This document shows positions 1-9,119 of a stretch of DNA of 64,000 nt, in pieces. A program made the translations under genes and the position numbers. Below the pieces are notes generated by a model. That model had not been told where the DNA came from. It saw only the letters and a list, made by a program, of their open reading frames with translations, and made no database searches. Within the stretch, counting starts at the first letter, position 1. Each line of letters starts with the position of its first letter. The DNA comes from Nocardia acididurans. Its GTDB lineage: Bacteria; Actinomycetota; Actinomycetes; Mycobacteriales; Mycobacteriaceae. The stretch covers positions 372,001 to 436,000 of the forward strand of contig NZ_JAERRJ010000001.1 in the NCBI RefSeq assembly GCF_016741815.1, read 5' to 3'.

Positions 1-645
1 GTGGCACGCACCGGCGCGATGCTCTTCTACACCGGTGACGTGTCCTTCGCACCGCATCAGGTGCCGGGCGCGTCGCAGATGGGCGGCATGGGCGGGCTGG
101 CGCGCATGGCCGGTCGCATGATGGCCGGTGAGCACGAGGCCACCATGCTGGCCACCGGCATGGGCGAGGTGCACTACGGATTCGCGGGTCTGGAGACCCA
201 TGTGGTGCATATGCAGCCCGGCGCGGTGCTGCGCGTGGAAGCCTCACGGCTGCTTGCCAATACGGCGCAGCTGCAGAGTTCGATCGTGTCCGTCGCCAGT
301 TCGGGCGGCGGGCAGGGCGGACGCGGCGGCGGCCTGATGGGCGCGCTGCGCGGCGCGGCGGCCGGAGTGCTCACGGGCGCGGGCATGTTCACCACGCAGC
401 TGTCCGGGCAGGGCAGTGCGGTGCTGCTGGGGCACGGCGGGTTCATCGAGTTGCAGGTGGGCGGCCAATATCCGGTGGTCGTCGATCCGCAGGCGTTCGT
501 GGCCGCGTACGGGAATGTGCAGACCGAGCTGAAGTCGGCCATGAGCTGGCGGGACGCCGTGGGCAAGGGCTCCGGTGAGGCGATGCAGCTGCACTGTATC
601 GGTCAGGGTGTGGTGTACGTGCAGGCCAGCGAGGAGAAGCTGTGA
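1..645 (+). CDS. AIM24 family protein (5' end outside window)
   Basis: The frame is open from the first base and reads ARTGAML, which in AIM24 relatives lies inside the protein after a short N-terminal strand, so the true start is probably upstream. The rest is typical: a Gly/Met-rich loop (residues 26-42), the segment VLRVEASRLLA, a Gly-rich stretch, FTTQLSGQGSA and VDPQAFVAAYGNVQTELK. AIM24 proteins form a beta-rich trimeric fold, and their bacterial role is not established. The stop overlaps the GTG start of the next AIM24 gene by 4 bases, which indicates translational coupling. Family assignment is firm; function is unknown. Confidence 0.85.
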   Translation: MARTGAMLFYTGDVSFAPHQVPGASQMGGMGGLARMAGRMMAGEHEATMLATGMGEVHYGFAGLETHVVHMQPGAVLRVEASRLLANTAQLQSSIVSVASSGGGQGGRGGGLMGALRGAAAGVLTGAGMFTTQLSGQGSAVLLGHGGFIELQVGGQYPVVVDPQAFVAAYGNVQTELKSAMSWRDAVGKGSGEAMQLHCIGQGVVYVQASEEKL

Positions 646-1403
646 CCGAGCTCCTGAATCCGATGAATCTCGGTGACAGCGACAATGTTCCGGGCAACGA
701 CTACGCGTTCTGCATCGACCTGCGGAAGCCGTGGTTCATGCGCAAGGGCGCGATGATCGCCTACTACGGGCAGATGCAGTTCAATACGCTGTCGCACGGG
801 CTGCACGGCGGGCTGATGCATATGGTGTCGCAGCAGTTCTCGGCTCCGCTGTTCTCCGGTGACTACGTGGTGGCCGAGGGCCAGGGGAAGCTGATCATCG
901 GCGACCGCGGCTACAACATCAACTCCTTCGATCTCGACGACGGCAATCTGACCGTGCGCGCGGCGAATCTGCTCGCGTTCGAGCCGGAGCTGGCGTTGAA
1001 GCAGTCGATCGTGCCCGGCTTTCTGACGCTGATCGGCACCGGCAAGTTCCTGGCCTCCTCCAACGGCCCGGTCATCTTCGCCGAGCCGCCGCTGCGGGTG
1101 GATCCGGAATCGCTGGTGGGGTGGGCGGATTGCCCGTCGCCGAGCCATCATTTCGATCAGCGCTGGGTGTCGAGCTTCCTGGCGGCGGGCGCCGCCCGGT
1201 TCGGCGTGAACTCCGGTGAGGAGCGGCAGTTCGATTTCACCGGCGCGGGCACGGTGCTGATCCAGTCGAGTGAGAAGGTGCTCGACGATTCGCATCTGGT
1301 GCGCACCATCGAGGGCCAGTTGCAGACCGGCATCACGCCGTCGGGTCTGCAGCGGTTGCAGGCCACGATCATGCAGCAGTTGCAGGGTCAACAGAACTAC
1401 TGA
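642..1403 (+). CDS. AIM24 family protein, second copy
   Basis: A 253-residue protein from a GTG start inside the stop of the preceding gene. It shares the AIM24 layout with its neighbour but is divergent: an N-terminal strand region containing FCIDLRKPWFMRKGAMIAYY, then two beta-rich repeats with Gly/Leu turns, ending in a Gln-rich helix. Actinobacteria often carry two or three AIM24 genes in a row. No signal peptide or membrane segment is visible. Its molecular role is unknown; the coupling suggests the two proteins act together or form a mixed oligomer, which is inference. Confidence 0.8.
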   Translation: MTELLNPMNLGDSDNVPGNDYAFCIDLRKPWFMRKGAMIAYYGQMQFNTLSHGLHGGLMHMVSQQFSAPLFSGDYVVAEGQGKLIIGDRGYNINSFDLDDGNLTVRAANLLAFEPELALKQSIVPGFLTLIGTGKFLASSNGPVIFAEPPLRVDPESLVGWADCPSPSHHFDQRWVSSFLAAGAARFGVNSGEERQFDFTGAGTVLIQSSEKVLDDSHLVRTIEGQLQTGITPSGLQRLQATIMQQLQGQQNY

Positions 1404-1482
1404 GTGGCACCACTGCACAGGGCACGCCATCAGATGGCCGGGATTCGCCGGTCCGCGCCGCGGCCGTGGCAGGATCGGCGAT

Positions 1483-2217
1483 GTGAGCGACGGTGAGGTC
1501 GATCCCGCGGAAGCGCACGAACAGTACCTTCGAGCCTTCCGGCATCCGGCCGTGTCCCGCGACCAGCTGAAACACCTGCTCGACGCGGTCAACGGCTTCC
1601 TCGACACCATCACGCCCAAAGAGGGCGAGTTCGTCCCGAACGGCGGCTGGGCGCCCGAGTCCACGGCCATGGCCTTCCAGATCGGGCGCGCCGTCGAACA
1701 GGTGCTGGCCGAACGGGAGGCCGCGGACCGGGAGGTGGTGCACCGCCGCGAGATTCGCGACCGGCTGGTGGCCGCGCTGGACGCGGTGCTGGACTGCCTG
1801 CGCACCCTGCCCGATCTGGCCGAGGCCGAGATCTCGCTGGGCACAACCGCTGTCAACGAGGGCTTCCAGGTGTTCGACGACGGCTCGGTGCGGACCACGC
1901 CCATGCAGGAGGCGGGCGCGGATCTGGGCGCGCTGGAATTGCGGCGCGCCGAATTGGACGAGCAGATGACCGCCGCGGTGACCCGGCGGGTCGAGCTCGT
2001 CGACGATACGACCGATCTGGTGCGGGAGCGGCTCGGCGTGGCCGATGTGGGCATTCCGTGGGTGATTCTGGAGGCCACGCAGGGTGGCCTCGATATTTCC
2101 GAGCCGTTCGAGTTCGCGGCGGGGCATCTGCCCGACGGTGAGCTGCGGGAGCTCATGGTTCAGCTCGTCACCGATATCGAATTGGCCCGATCCCTGGAGG
2201 ACGGCGCTCCCGAATAA
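1483..2217 (+). CDS. Conserved hypothetical protein
   Basis: A 244-residue protein that I do not recognise. The start is taken at GTG 1483 (VSDGEVDPAEAHEQ) because the reading frame upstream of it, arginine and cysteine rich, overlaps the AIM24 gene and looks like noise. The protein is acidic and mostly helical, with heptad-like stretches around residues 65-115 and 145-190 that could form coiled coils. No membrane segment or catalytic motif is visible. It follows the AIM24 pair by about 80 bases and may be co-transcribed. Confidence 0.6.
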   Translation: MSDGEVDPAEAHEQYLRAFRHPAVSRDQLKHLLDAVNGFLDTITPKEGEFVPNGGWAPESTAMAFQIGRAVEQVLAEREAADREVVHRREIRDRLVAALDAVLDCLRTLPDLAEAEISLGTTAVNEGFQVFDDGSVRTTPMQEAGADLGALELRRAELDEQMTAAVTRRVELVDDTTDLVRERLGVADVGIPWVILEATQGGLDISEPFEFAAGHLPDGELRELMVQLVTDIELARSLEDGAPE

Positions 2218-2354
2218 CACCGGGACCGCGTTGCCCGAACTCCACTGCGCTCACCAGGCCGCCGTACCCGAAAAGTCCGAAATCCAGGGCGGATCGGGGA
2301 CGGGAGTGGGACTCTGACCTGTGAACCCTTACGGCCTTGCGAGGGGAGTTCTCG

Positions 2355-3352
<998 letters not shown>

Positions 3353-3353
<1 letters not shown>

Positions 3354-3970
3354 TGACGACCATCGATGCCGCGGCCTGGATCCGCGCCTTCGCCGCCCTG
3401 GTAACCGAACGCGTCGCGGAGCTCACCGCACTCGATTCGGCCATCGGCGACGCCGACCACGGCACGAATATGAAGCGGGGCCTGGACGCGGCCGTCGCGG
3501 CGCTGAAGGATTCCACCGCCGGTGGGCCCGCTGCCATCTGCAAGCAGACCGGCACCGTGCTGGTCAGCACCATCGGCGGGGCCAGCGGACCGCTCTACGG
3601 CACATTCTTCCTGCGCTGCGCGCCGCTGCTCGAAAACGGCACGGACATAGCCACATTCGCGAAGGCGTTCCGGACCGGAGTGGAGGCGGTGGCCGAACGC
3701 GGTAGGGCCGTCCCCGGCGACAAGACCATGATCGACGCCCTGCTGCCCGCCGCGGCCTGCCTCGACCGGCAGGTGGCCGTCGGCTCCTCCCCCGTCACCG
3801 CGCTGGAGGCCGCGGTCGCCGCCGCCGACAAGGGCCGCCGCGCCACCCAACCCCTGCAGGCCCGCAAGGGCCGCGCCTCCTACCTGGGCGAACGCAGTAT
3901 CGGCCATATAGATCCGGGCGCGACGAGCGCCGTCCTGCTGGTCCGGGCGGCCCGGCAGGCGCTGCGTTGA
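3353..3970 (+). CDS. dhaL: Dihydroxyacetone kinase subunit DhaL
   Basis: ADP-binding subunit that holds the nucleotide as a permanent cofactor and transfers phosphate from DhaM to dihydroxyacetone on DhaK. The 205-residue protein has the magnesium-ADP signature GDADHGTNM near residues 29-37, a GGASGPLYG turn, a GDKTMIDAL helix start, and a C-terminal LGERSIGHIDPGA segment, all typical of DhaL. ATG 3353 overlaps the dhaK stop, and its own stop overlaps the dhaM start, so all three subunits are translationally coupled. Confidence 0.95.
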
Positions 3971-4791
3971 TCGGCCTGGTGGTCGTGTCGCACGGCCGCG
4001 CCCTGGCGAGCGCGGCCGTGGACCTGGCCACCGCGCTGCTGCCGAAACCACAGGCCCGCATAGTGATTGCCGCGGGCCTGACCGAAACCGAGTACGGCAC
4101 CGACGCCGTCGCGGTGGCCACCGCCATCCAGGCCGCCGACTCCGGTGACGGCGTGCTGGTGCTGATGGACCTCGGCAGCGCGGTCCTGTCCGCCGAAACC
4201 GCCCTCGACCTGCTCGAATCCCCGCACCGGGTGCGACTGTGCGCGGCACCGCTGGTGGAGGGACTGGTCGCCGCCCTGGCCGCCGCCGACGGTGGCGCGG
4301 ACCTGGACAAGGCAGCCCACGAGGCCGACCACGCCCTGGACGGCAAACGCGCCCAGCTCGGCGAAACCCCCACTCCCCCACCGGATGAGCCCACAACCGC
4401 CGTAATCGCCACTCCTCCAACGGAAGAGCCCGGTGCCGCCGGAATCAACACTCCCCCGGCCGAAGCACACCCGGTCAGCGAACTCTCCGCTCCCCCAATC
4501 GATGTCCCGGAAATCCGTCGACCCGAACCGATGACCGCCATCGTCGAAGTGACGAACGCGCACGGCCTGCACGCCCGGCCCGCCGCCGAATTGGTTTCCG
4601 CCCTGGGCAAACTCGACGCCGAGGTGCGGCTTCGCAATGCCAGCACCGGCGCGGGACCGGTACCCGGCAACAGCCTCACCCGGGTCCTCACCCTCGGCAT
4701 CCTGCCCGGCCATCGGCTGGAGGTCTCCGCCACCGGCCCCGATTCCGCCGCCGCCGTGGAATACGTCCGCACAGTGGCAACCAACCATTGA
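3967..4791 (+). CDS. dhaM: DhaM phosphotransferase subunit (EIIA-Man-like plus HPr domains)
   Basis: Phosphoryl donor for DhaL. Residues 1-130 are an EIIA-mannose-like domain with the phospho-histidine in VVVSHG (H9) and the MDLGSAVLS segment. A proline-rich linker (about 133-187) repeats a PP-containing unit. Residues 189-274 form an HPr domain with the active histidine in GLHARPA (H202). No EI-like domain is present, so phosphate must come from a PTS enzyme I encoded elsewhere. Translation apparently starts at TTG 3967, inside the dhaL stop. The domain order matches the shorter DhaM form seen in other bacteria. Confidence 0.92.
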   Translation: MIGLVVVSHGRALASAAVDLATALLPKPQARIVIAAGLTETEYGTDAVAVATAIQAADSGDGVLVLMDLGSAVLSAETALDLLESPHRVRLCAAPLVEGLVAALAAADGGADLDKAAHEADHALDGKRAQLGETPTPPPDEPTTAVIATPPTEEPGAAGINTPPAEAHPVSELSAPPIDVPEIRRPEPMTAIVEVTNAHGLHARPAAELVSALGKLDAEVRLRNASTGAGPVPGNSLTRVLTLGILPGHRLEVSATGPDSAAAVEYVRTVATNH

Positions 4792-4837
4792 CCGGAGCCG
4801 CTCACGACCGCCCACTCGACGCGGAATCAGCGTGTGG

Positions 4838-5164
4838 TCAGGCGCTGGGCCGCAGTGTGGAGAGCACGCGGATCGCGTCCGACAGGGAGATCATCTTGTC
4901 GGGAGCCTCACTGGCAAGACCCATCTCGATGTACTGGCGGATGAGCATCGACGACGTGATGCCGTGTTCAGCGGCAAGCTCCCGCACCCGGTCGCGCGTC
5001 TGCTGCGGCAGTTTCAGCGAAGTGGTGACCATCCCGCGTTCGATCTCGTCGGTCGCGGGCGGCAACGCCGGCATCGACACAGCATCATCGAAGGTCAACC
5101 CGTCCAGGAAAACCTTCGCCTCCTGAGCACTACGCGGGTAGCTCTGGTCCGGTCGGCTATTCAT
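4838..5164 (-). CDS. Ribbon-helix-helix antitoxin-like protein
   Basis: A 108-residue protein with a variable N-terminal half and a C-terminal ribbon-helix-helix segment starting at MVTTSLKLPQQTRDRV and continuing ELAAEHGITSSMLIRQYIEMGL, the pattern of CopG/BrnA-type DNA-binding antitoxins. It is the second gene of a two-gene unit: its ATG overlaps the end of the upstream 99-residue gene by 8 bases. It probably neutralises that partner and represses the shared promoter through the palindrome at 5468-5485. The fold is clear; the exact antitoxin family is not. Confidence 0.65.
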   Translation of the reverse strand: MNSRPDQSYPRSAQEAKVFLDGLTFDDAVSMPALPPATDEIERGMVTTSLKLPQQTRDRVRELAAEHGITSSMLIRQYIEMGLASEAPDKMISLSDAIRVLSTLRPSA

Positions 5165-5456
5165 CTCCGGTTACCTCCCAAGCGGTGTATTCGGCGAGCT
5201 GCATCGAAGTCATCGGCGCGGCGAAGAGGATCTGCCAGCGGCCGACAACCCGCAGCCAGCGGAGCAGCACGAGCAGCGCACGACCTTCGTCGGTGCGCCC
5301 CCACACGGTCAGCACGGCCAATCCCTCACGGCTGGTTGCCGGGCGTGACCAGCGTCGCGGCGAGAACAGCACCTCCATCACTTCCCACCGCTCGATTCCT
5401 ACCTCGTCGAGCAGAGCACGCGACCCGAACCACCATTCGTACATGCCGGAATCCAC
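5157..5456 (-). CDS. Probable toxin partner of the RHH antitoxin (BrnT-like?)
   Basis: A small protein of up to 99 residues, from GTG 5456 or ATG 5444 (MYEWWFGSRALLDEVGIERW). It is beta-rich with many tryptophans and contains a short strand-turn-strand part, SREGLAVLTVWGRTDEGRAL. BrnT toxins have a comparable size and layout, and in brnTA the toxin comes first, as here. I cannot identify catalytic residues with certainty, so the toxin call rests on gene order, the overlap with an RHH gene and the operator upstream. Confidence 0.5.
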   Translation of the reverse strand: MDSGMYEWWFGSRALLDEVGIERWEVMEVLFSPRRWSRPATSREGLAVLTVWGRTDEGRALLVLLRWLRVVGRWQILFAAPMTSMQLAEYTAWEVTGDE

Positions 5457-5467
5457 GGGTCGTGACC

Positions 5468-5485
5468 ATAATACCTCGGTATTAT
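5468..5485. promoter_or_regulatory. Perfect 18-bp palindrome, likely TA autorepression operator
   Basis: ATAATACC, two spacer bases, then GGTATTAT: a perfect 8-2-8 inverted repeat just 12 bases upstream of the GTG of the toxin-like gene. It is strikingly AT-rich for this genome, and the TATTAT half could itself serve as a -10 element. RHH antitoxins bind such short palindromes, so autorepression is the natural reading. Confidence 0.6.
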
Positions 5486-5556
5486 CGCTGGTGGGCGATT
5501 GAAAATTCGCACGGTGAATGGTCGTGTGTCCCGCACGGCGTGTCGGGACGGATGGA

Positions 5557-6429
5557 TTAGGGGCGAACCGGCGCTGAGTCCTGGTCCGATTCGGGGGTGG
5601 ATCGCATGAACCAGTCGATGATCTCCTCGCCGGCCAGGATGCCGGAGGTGCGGGTGATCGTCAGGTTGGGGCTGGTCCAGTTGAGCTGTTCGAGTTCGCC
5701 GTGGCGGGGGCGGATGGCGGAGTCGGCGGTGCGGAGCATTTCCGCGTCGAGGGCTCCGTCACCGGCGGCCAGCAGGCGCGCGTCGGCGGCCAGTTCGGCC
5801 GAATCCGTCAGGCGGCGGCGGACTTCGGCGACCGCGCGGGATTTGCAGACCGCGAGCGGCATGGTGTAGATCTTGCGGCCCTGCTGGGAGGCGGACCAGC
5901 CGCGCGGGCGGCACCAGGCATCCCATTCGGCGAGGAAGTCGGCGGGGACCGCCTTCGGTTTGACCACCAGGTAGCAGAACAGGTGATCGGCGATGCGGAA
6001 CTTGGTGACGAAGGAATCGTCTATGCGGGAACGGAGTTCGGCGCTCACCTCGGACAGCGTCGCGGAGGTGGAGCGCACCTCGGCGTCGAGGTCGATGCGC
6101 CAGCGCATATCCGGGATGCCGTTGACCAGGATATTGCCGCCATTGCTGGTGACGGCGTAGCGCCAGGGCGCACCGGGTAGCCGGATCCGGTTGAACTGCT
6201 TGATGGTTCGCGTGGTGGTGGGGATGACGGCGGCGGGCTCGGTGAGCGAGCGCATGCGGTCGGCCGCGATGGTCGTCATGAACGACAGGGGAGCGCCCTC
6301 GAGATGTTCCACGCAGACCGTGGGAAGTTCGGTGTCGGCGCCGATGGCATTGCGGGAGTAGATCATGGTGCGGTCGAGATCCGTCGCGATGAGGGTTCGT
6401 CTTCGCGATAGTCGTCTTCGGTCGAGCAT
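5557..6429 (-). CDS. HAD-superfamily hydrolase of the Ter stress operon
   Basis: A 290-residue phosphatase-like protein. The HAD nucleophile motif is IATDLDRT (D17, D19), and the late motif AAGDGALDAEML supplies the metal-binding GD and D. The middle (about 95-200) is a cap region. Its ATG overlaps the stop of the PRTase-StiP gene (ATGA), so it is the last gene of the minus-strand Ter operon. HAD enzymes are recurrent partners of PRTase, TRSP and StiP genes in Ter loci, where they are thought to help make a nucleotide-like metabolite; the substrate is unknown. Confidence 0.85.
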   Translation of the reverse strand: MLDRRRLSRRRTLIATDLDRTMIYSRNAIGADTELPTVCVEHLEGAPLSFMTTIAADRMRSLTEPAAVIPTTTRTIKQFNRIRLPGAPWRYAVTSNGGNILVNGIPDMRWRIDLDAEVRSTSATLSEVSAELRSRIDDSFVTKFRIADHLFCYLVVKPKAVPADFLAEWDAWCRPRGWSASQQGRKIYTMPLAVCKSRAVAEVRRRLTDSAELAADARLLAAGDGALDAEMLRTADSAIRPRHGELEQLNWTSPNLTITRTSGILAGEEIIDWFMRSTPESDQDSAPVRP

Positions 6430-9119
6430 CAGTTCTTCACGTCCTTGATCAGTCCCATGCAGGCGTAGGCCAGGTCGGGCACGACTTCCACCGGCACGCC
6501 GCGGGCGGCGGCCAGCATGCGGATGTGGGCGTGCTCGGGGGCGTCGGCGTCGCGCACCAGCACCTTCCACGGCACGCGGCGCAGCAGCACGCGAGTCGTC
6601 TCGCCCACACCGGGTTTCACGAAGTTCACGCTGGAGATGCCGTATTCGGCGCGCACGGCCTCCACCGACTTCCAGCCCGCCCAGGTGGGGGAGCGGTCGG
6701 AATCCCGCACGGCGGCAACATGTTCGGCGACGAACGGGCGGACGGCGTCGAACCGGTCGCGCACCGCGTCGAGCAGGCGGCCGGAGACGTCGTCGGAGGC
6801 CAGCTCGCGGTAGAACTTCGCGCCGTGGAAATCGCCCGGACCGATCAGGGTGTCGTTCAGCACTGTCCGCGAAACCAGGCCGGACACAGTGGAATTCAGG
6901 CAGGCCGAGGCGATCAGGAAATCGTCGCGGGTGCCGTAGACGCGCACGCAACTGCCCGGATCGGCCAGCACCGCCAGCTCGTCGTTGAAGCGTGCGCCGC
7001 CGGCGGCGTGGTAGGCGTCGAGCGCCTCGGTGAGCTCCCGGGTGATCGCGCCCTTGCCGGTCCAGCCGTCCACGAACACGATATCGGCCGCATCATGGTG
7101 GCGCGCAAGGTAATCGAGCGCCACCGGATCGATGCCCCGATCCCGCACGATGGACACCGCGTAGTGCGGCACATCCAGCCCACGGGTGGCCAGCCATCGC
7201 CGCATGAGCACGCCGACCGGCGTCCCGGCCCGCGCCAGCGACACCAGCACGACGTTCTCACCGCGTTCGGCCACAACAATTTCGGAAACCGTGGCCACCG
7301 CGAGCGCCAGCCGCTCGGCGCTCTCCGCGAGCACCTTGTCGAACAGCTCGCGATACGCCGCGTCCGGCTGATACTCGATCGGCAGCGACTCCGCGTAGTG
7401 CGCCTCACCGGCCTGGATCCGCTGTTCCCGTTCGGCCACATCGGCTTCCAGGTCCGCGTAGGAGAGATCCTTCAGCAGCCACGCCACCTCGTCCGGCGCG
7501 TACGACCCGAATTCGGGTCCGCGCAACGGAGCGGGCAGATCCGCAGCGCGGTGCGGCGCGTTCTCATCCCGCGACATGGCGGCTCCTCCCCTGTTTGCGA
7601 TACCGGCGCCCGCGCGGTCGGCGTGGAGTTCCCGGGGATCCGCGCCGGGCAGCACGGCGAGCACGACGTCCGCGCCGGAAGCGGTCAGGACGTCGATGAG
7701 CCCACCGGCGGCGGTGAGCCGATCGGTGTCGGCGGGCTCGTCCACCACGACGAGCAGAATCGGATCGACCGCGCTCGGCTCCGGCCAGTGCGCGTTGTAG
7801 ACGAAGCGCGGGGCCTCGTCATCGAACTCCGGTGCGGTGAAACGGAATCCGCGCCGCAGCGGGTACCCGGGTTCGTCCAGCACGTAGGCAGGGGAACGGG
7901 TCGTGGTCTGATACCGCGTCGCCACGCCACTGTCCGCGAGCGCCGCGGCCAGTCGCAGCGGCAGGTACATGAACTCCTCGTGCCCCACCACGATCACCGG
8001 GCGCGGCACGGTCGGACCATCCGCGACATCGCTCGCGGCCGCACTGCCGGATACGTCCGCGCCGGCAGACCTGTCCGCGACAGCGGATGCGGCCGGGAAC
8101 CGCCCTGCGTGCGGGGCATTGCCATCGGCGCGCCCGGACTCGAAGCCGTTCGCGCGCGTCACCGCGACGCTGCCCCAGGGGAGTGCGTCGAGTTCGCGCC
8201 ACAGGGCTTCGGTGGTCTGTGCCACCGCCGACTCGAAGGCCGCCGCGTCAGCGTCCAGGATGCCGTGGCGGCCGCCCTCGGGAACATCGGCGGGCCAGGG
8301 GAGTTCGATGCGCGCGAACTCGCCGCGCACGGCGGCGACCGGGTTCAGCTCCGGATCGGGCAGTGCGGCAACCGAATCCACGAGACCTTCGGGCAACAGG
8401 GTCGCACCGGAGGCGAGGCAGACGGTGTCGATGCGCGCGCCGAGTTCGGCGGCGGCGGCGTCGAACGCCGCCTTGTCCGCCTCGGTGCGCATGTCCACCA
8501 GCGATGCCAGCACGTAGTGCGAGCGGGGCATGAACTCGTTCAAAGCCCGGATGGCGTCGATCGCTGTTGCGCCGGTGGAGATCTCGTCATCGACCAGCAC
8601 CATGGGCAGGTCGTTGAGGAAGATCGCGGCGGGCGCGGGTTGCAGCAGGTGCGAGGTGGCGTGCGAGTGGCCCTCTTCGAATCCGGTGAGGGTTTCGGCG
8701 GTGGGCACGTCGCGCCGCGTCGAGTGCAGGTAGCACTCGGCGGCGATGCGCGCGGCCACACAGTGGCCGAGTCCCGTTGCGGTCTCGGCGAATCCGAGGA
8801 CGACGACCGGACCGGCCACGACCTCGCGCACCAGATCGCCCAGGCGGTTGCCCGCGTCGAGCACACGGTGCGGATCGGTGGGCAGGTGTTTGCCGAGCAC
8901 CGTGGACACCAGCAGGTGCGCCCGGCGCGGGTTGCGGCGCAGGCCGGGTTCGATGAGGGCGGCGATATCCCACTCGTCCGCGCCCACGTACGAATTCTCG
9001 TGGCGGAGACCGAGACCCAGCTCCCGGGTCGCCCAGGGTTCGGTGATCGCGGTGCCGCCCGAACCGCTGCCGCTGTCGTTCCCGTAGCCCGCGGCCGTGC
9101 CGCCCGGGTATTCGGTCAC
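6429..9119 (-). CDS. Fused PRTase_2-TRSP and StiP/PRTase_1-PELOTA protein of the Ter operon
   Basis: One uninterrupted frame of 896 residues. The N-terminal part (1-514) is a phosphoribosyltransferase with a PRPP loop VDDEISTGAT (176-185), then a TRSP-type domain around 330-500. The C-terminal part (515-896) is the StiP/PRTase_1 type, with LVSLARAGTPVG, FVDGWTGKGA and a final PELOTA-like RNA-binding segment ending CMGLIKDVKN. In other actinobacteria these are usually two genes. GTG 9119 overlaps the stop of the lyase gene (GTGA). A strong ribosome site and ATG at 7577 remain inside the frame, so a separate 382-residue StiP product is also possible. Confidence 0.85.
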   Translation of the reverse strand: MTEYPGGTAAGYGNDSGSGSGGTAITEPWATRELGLGLRHENSYVGADEWDIAALIEPGLRRNPRRAHLLVSTVLGKHLPTDPHRVLDAGNRLGDLVREVVAGPVVVLGFAETATGLGHCVAARIAAECYLHSTRRDVPTAETLTGFEEGHSHATSHLLQPAPAAIFLNDLPMVLVDDEISTGATAIDAIRALNEFMPRSHYVLASLVDMRTEADKAAFDAAAAELGARIDTVCLASGATLLPEGLVDSVAALPDPELNPVAAVRGEFARIELPWPADVPEGGRHGILDADAAAFESAVAQTTEALWRELDALPWGSVAVTRANGFESGRADGNAPHAGRFPAASAVADRSAGADVSGSAAASDVADGPTVPRPVIVVGHEEFMYLPLRLAAALADSGVATRYQTTTRSPAYVLDEPGYPLRRGFRFTAPEFDDEAPRFVYNAHWPEPSAVDPILLVVVDEPADTDRLTAAGGLIDVLTASGADVVLAVLPGADPRELHADRAGAGIANRGGAAMSRDENAPHRAADLPAPLRGPEFGSYAPDEVAWLLKDLSYADLEADVAEREQRIQAGEAHYAESLPIEYQPDAAYRELFDKVLAESAERLALAVATVSEIVVAERGENVVLVSLARAGTPVGVLMRRWLATRGLDVPHYAVSIVRDRGIDPVALDYLARHHDAADIVFVDGWTGKGAITRELTEALDAYHAAGGARFNDELAVLADPGSCVRVYGTRDDFLIASACLNSTVSGLVSRTVLNDTLIGPGDFHGAKFYRELASDDVSGRLLDAVRDRFDAVRPFVAEHVAAVRDSDRSPTWAGWKSVEAVRAEYGISSVNFVKPGVGETTRVLLRRVPWKVLVRDADAPEHAHIRMLAAARGVPVEVVPDLAYACMGLIKDVKN
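7584..7592 (-). promoter_or_regulatory. Internal ribosome binding site before an in-frame ATG (StiP start)
   Basis: Read on the minus strand, AGGGGAGGA ends six bases before ATG 7577, which opens the StiP-like half (MSRDENAPHRAA). No stop codon separates it from the PRTase-TRSP half. Either a stop was lost and both halves are now fused, or the two forms are made side by side. Confidence 0.6.
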
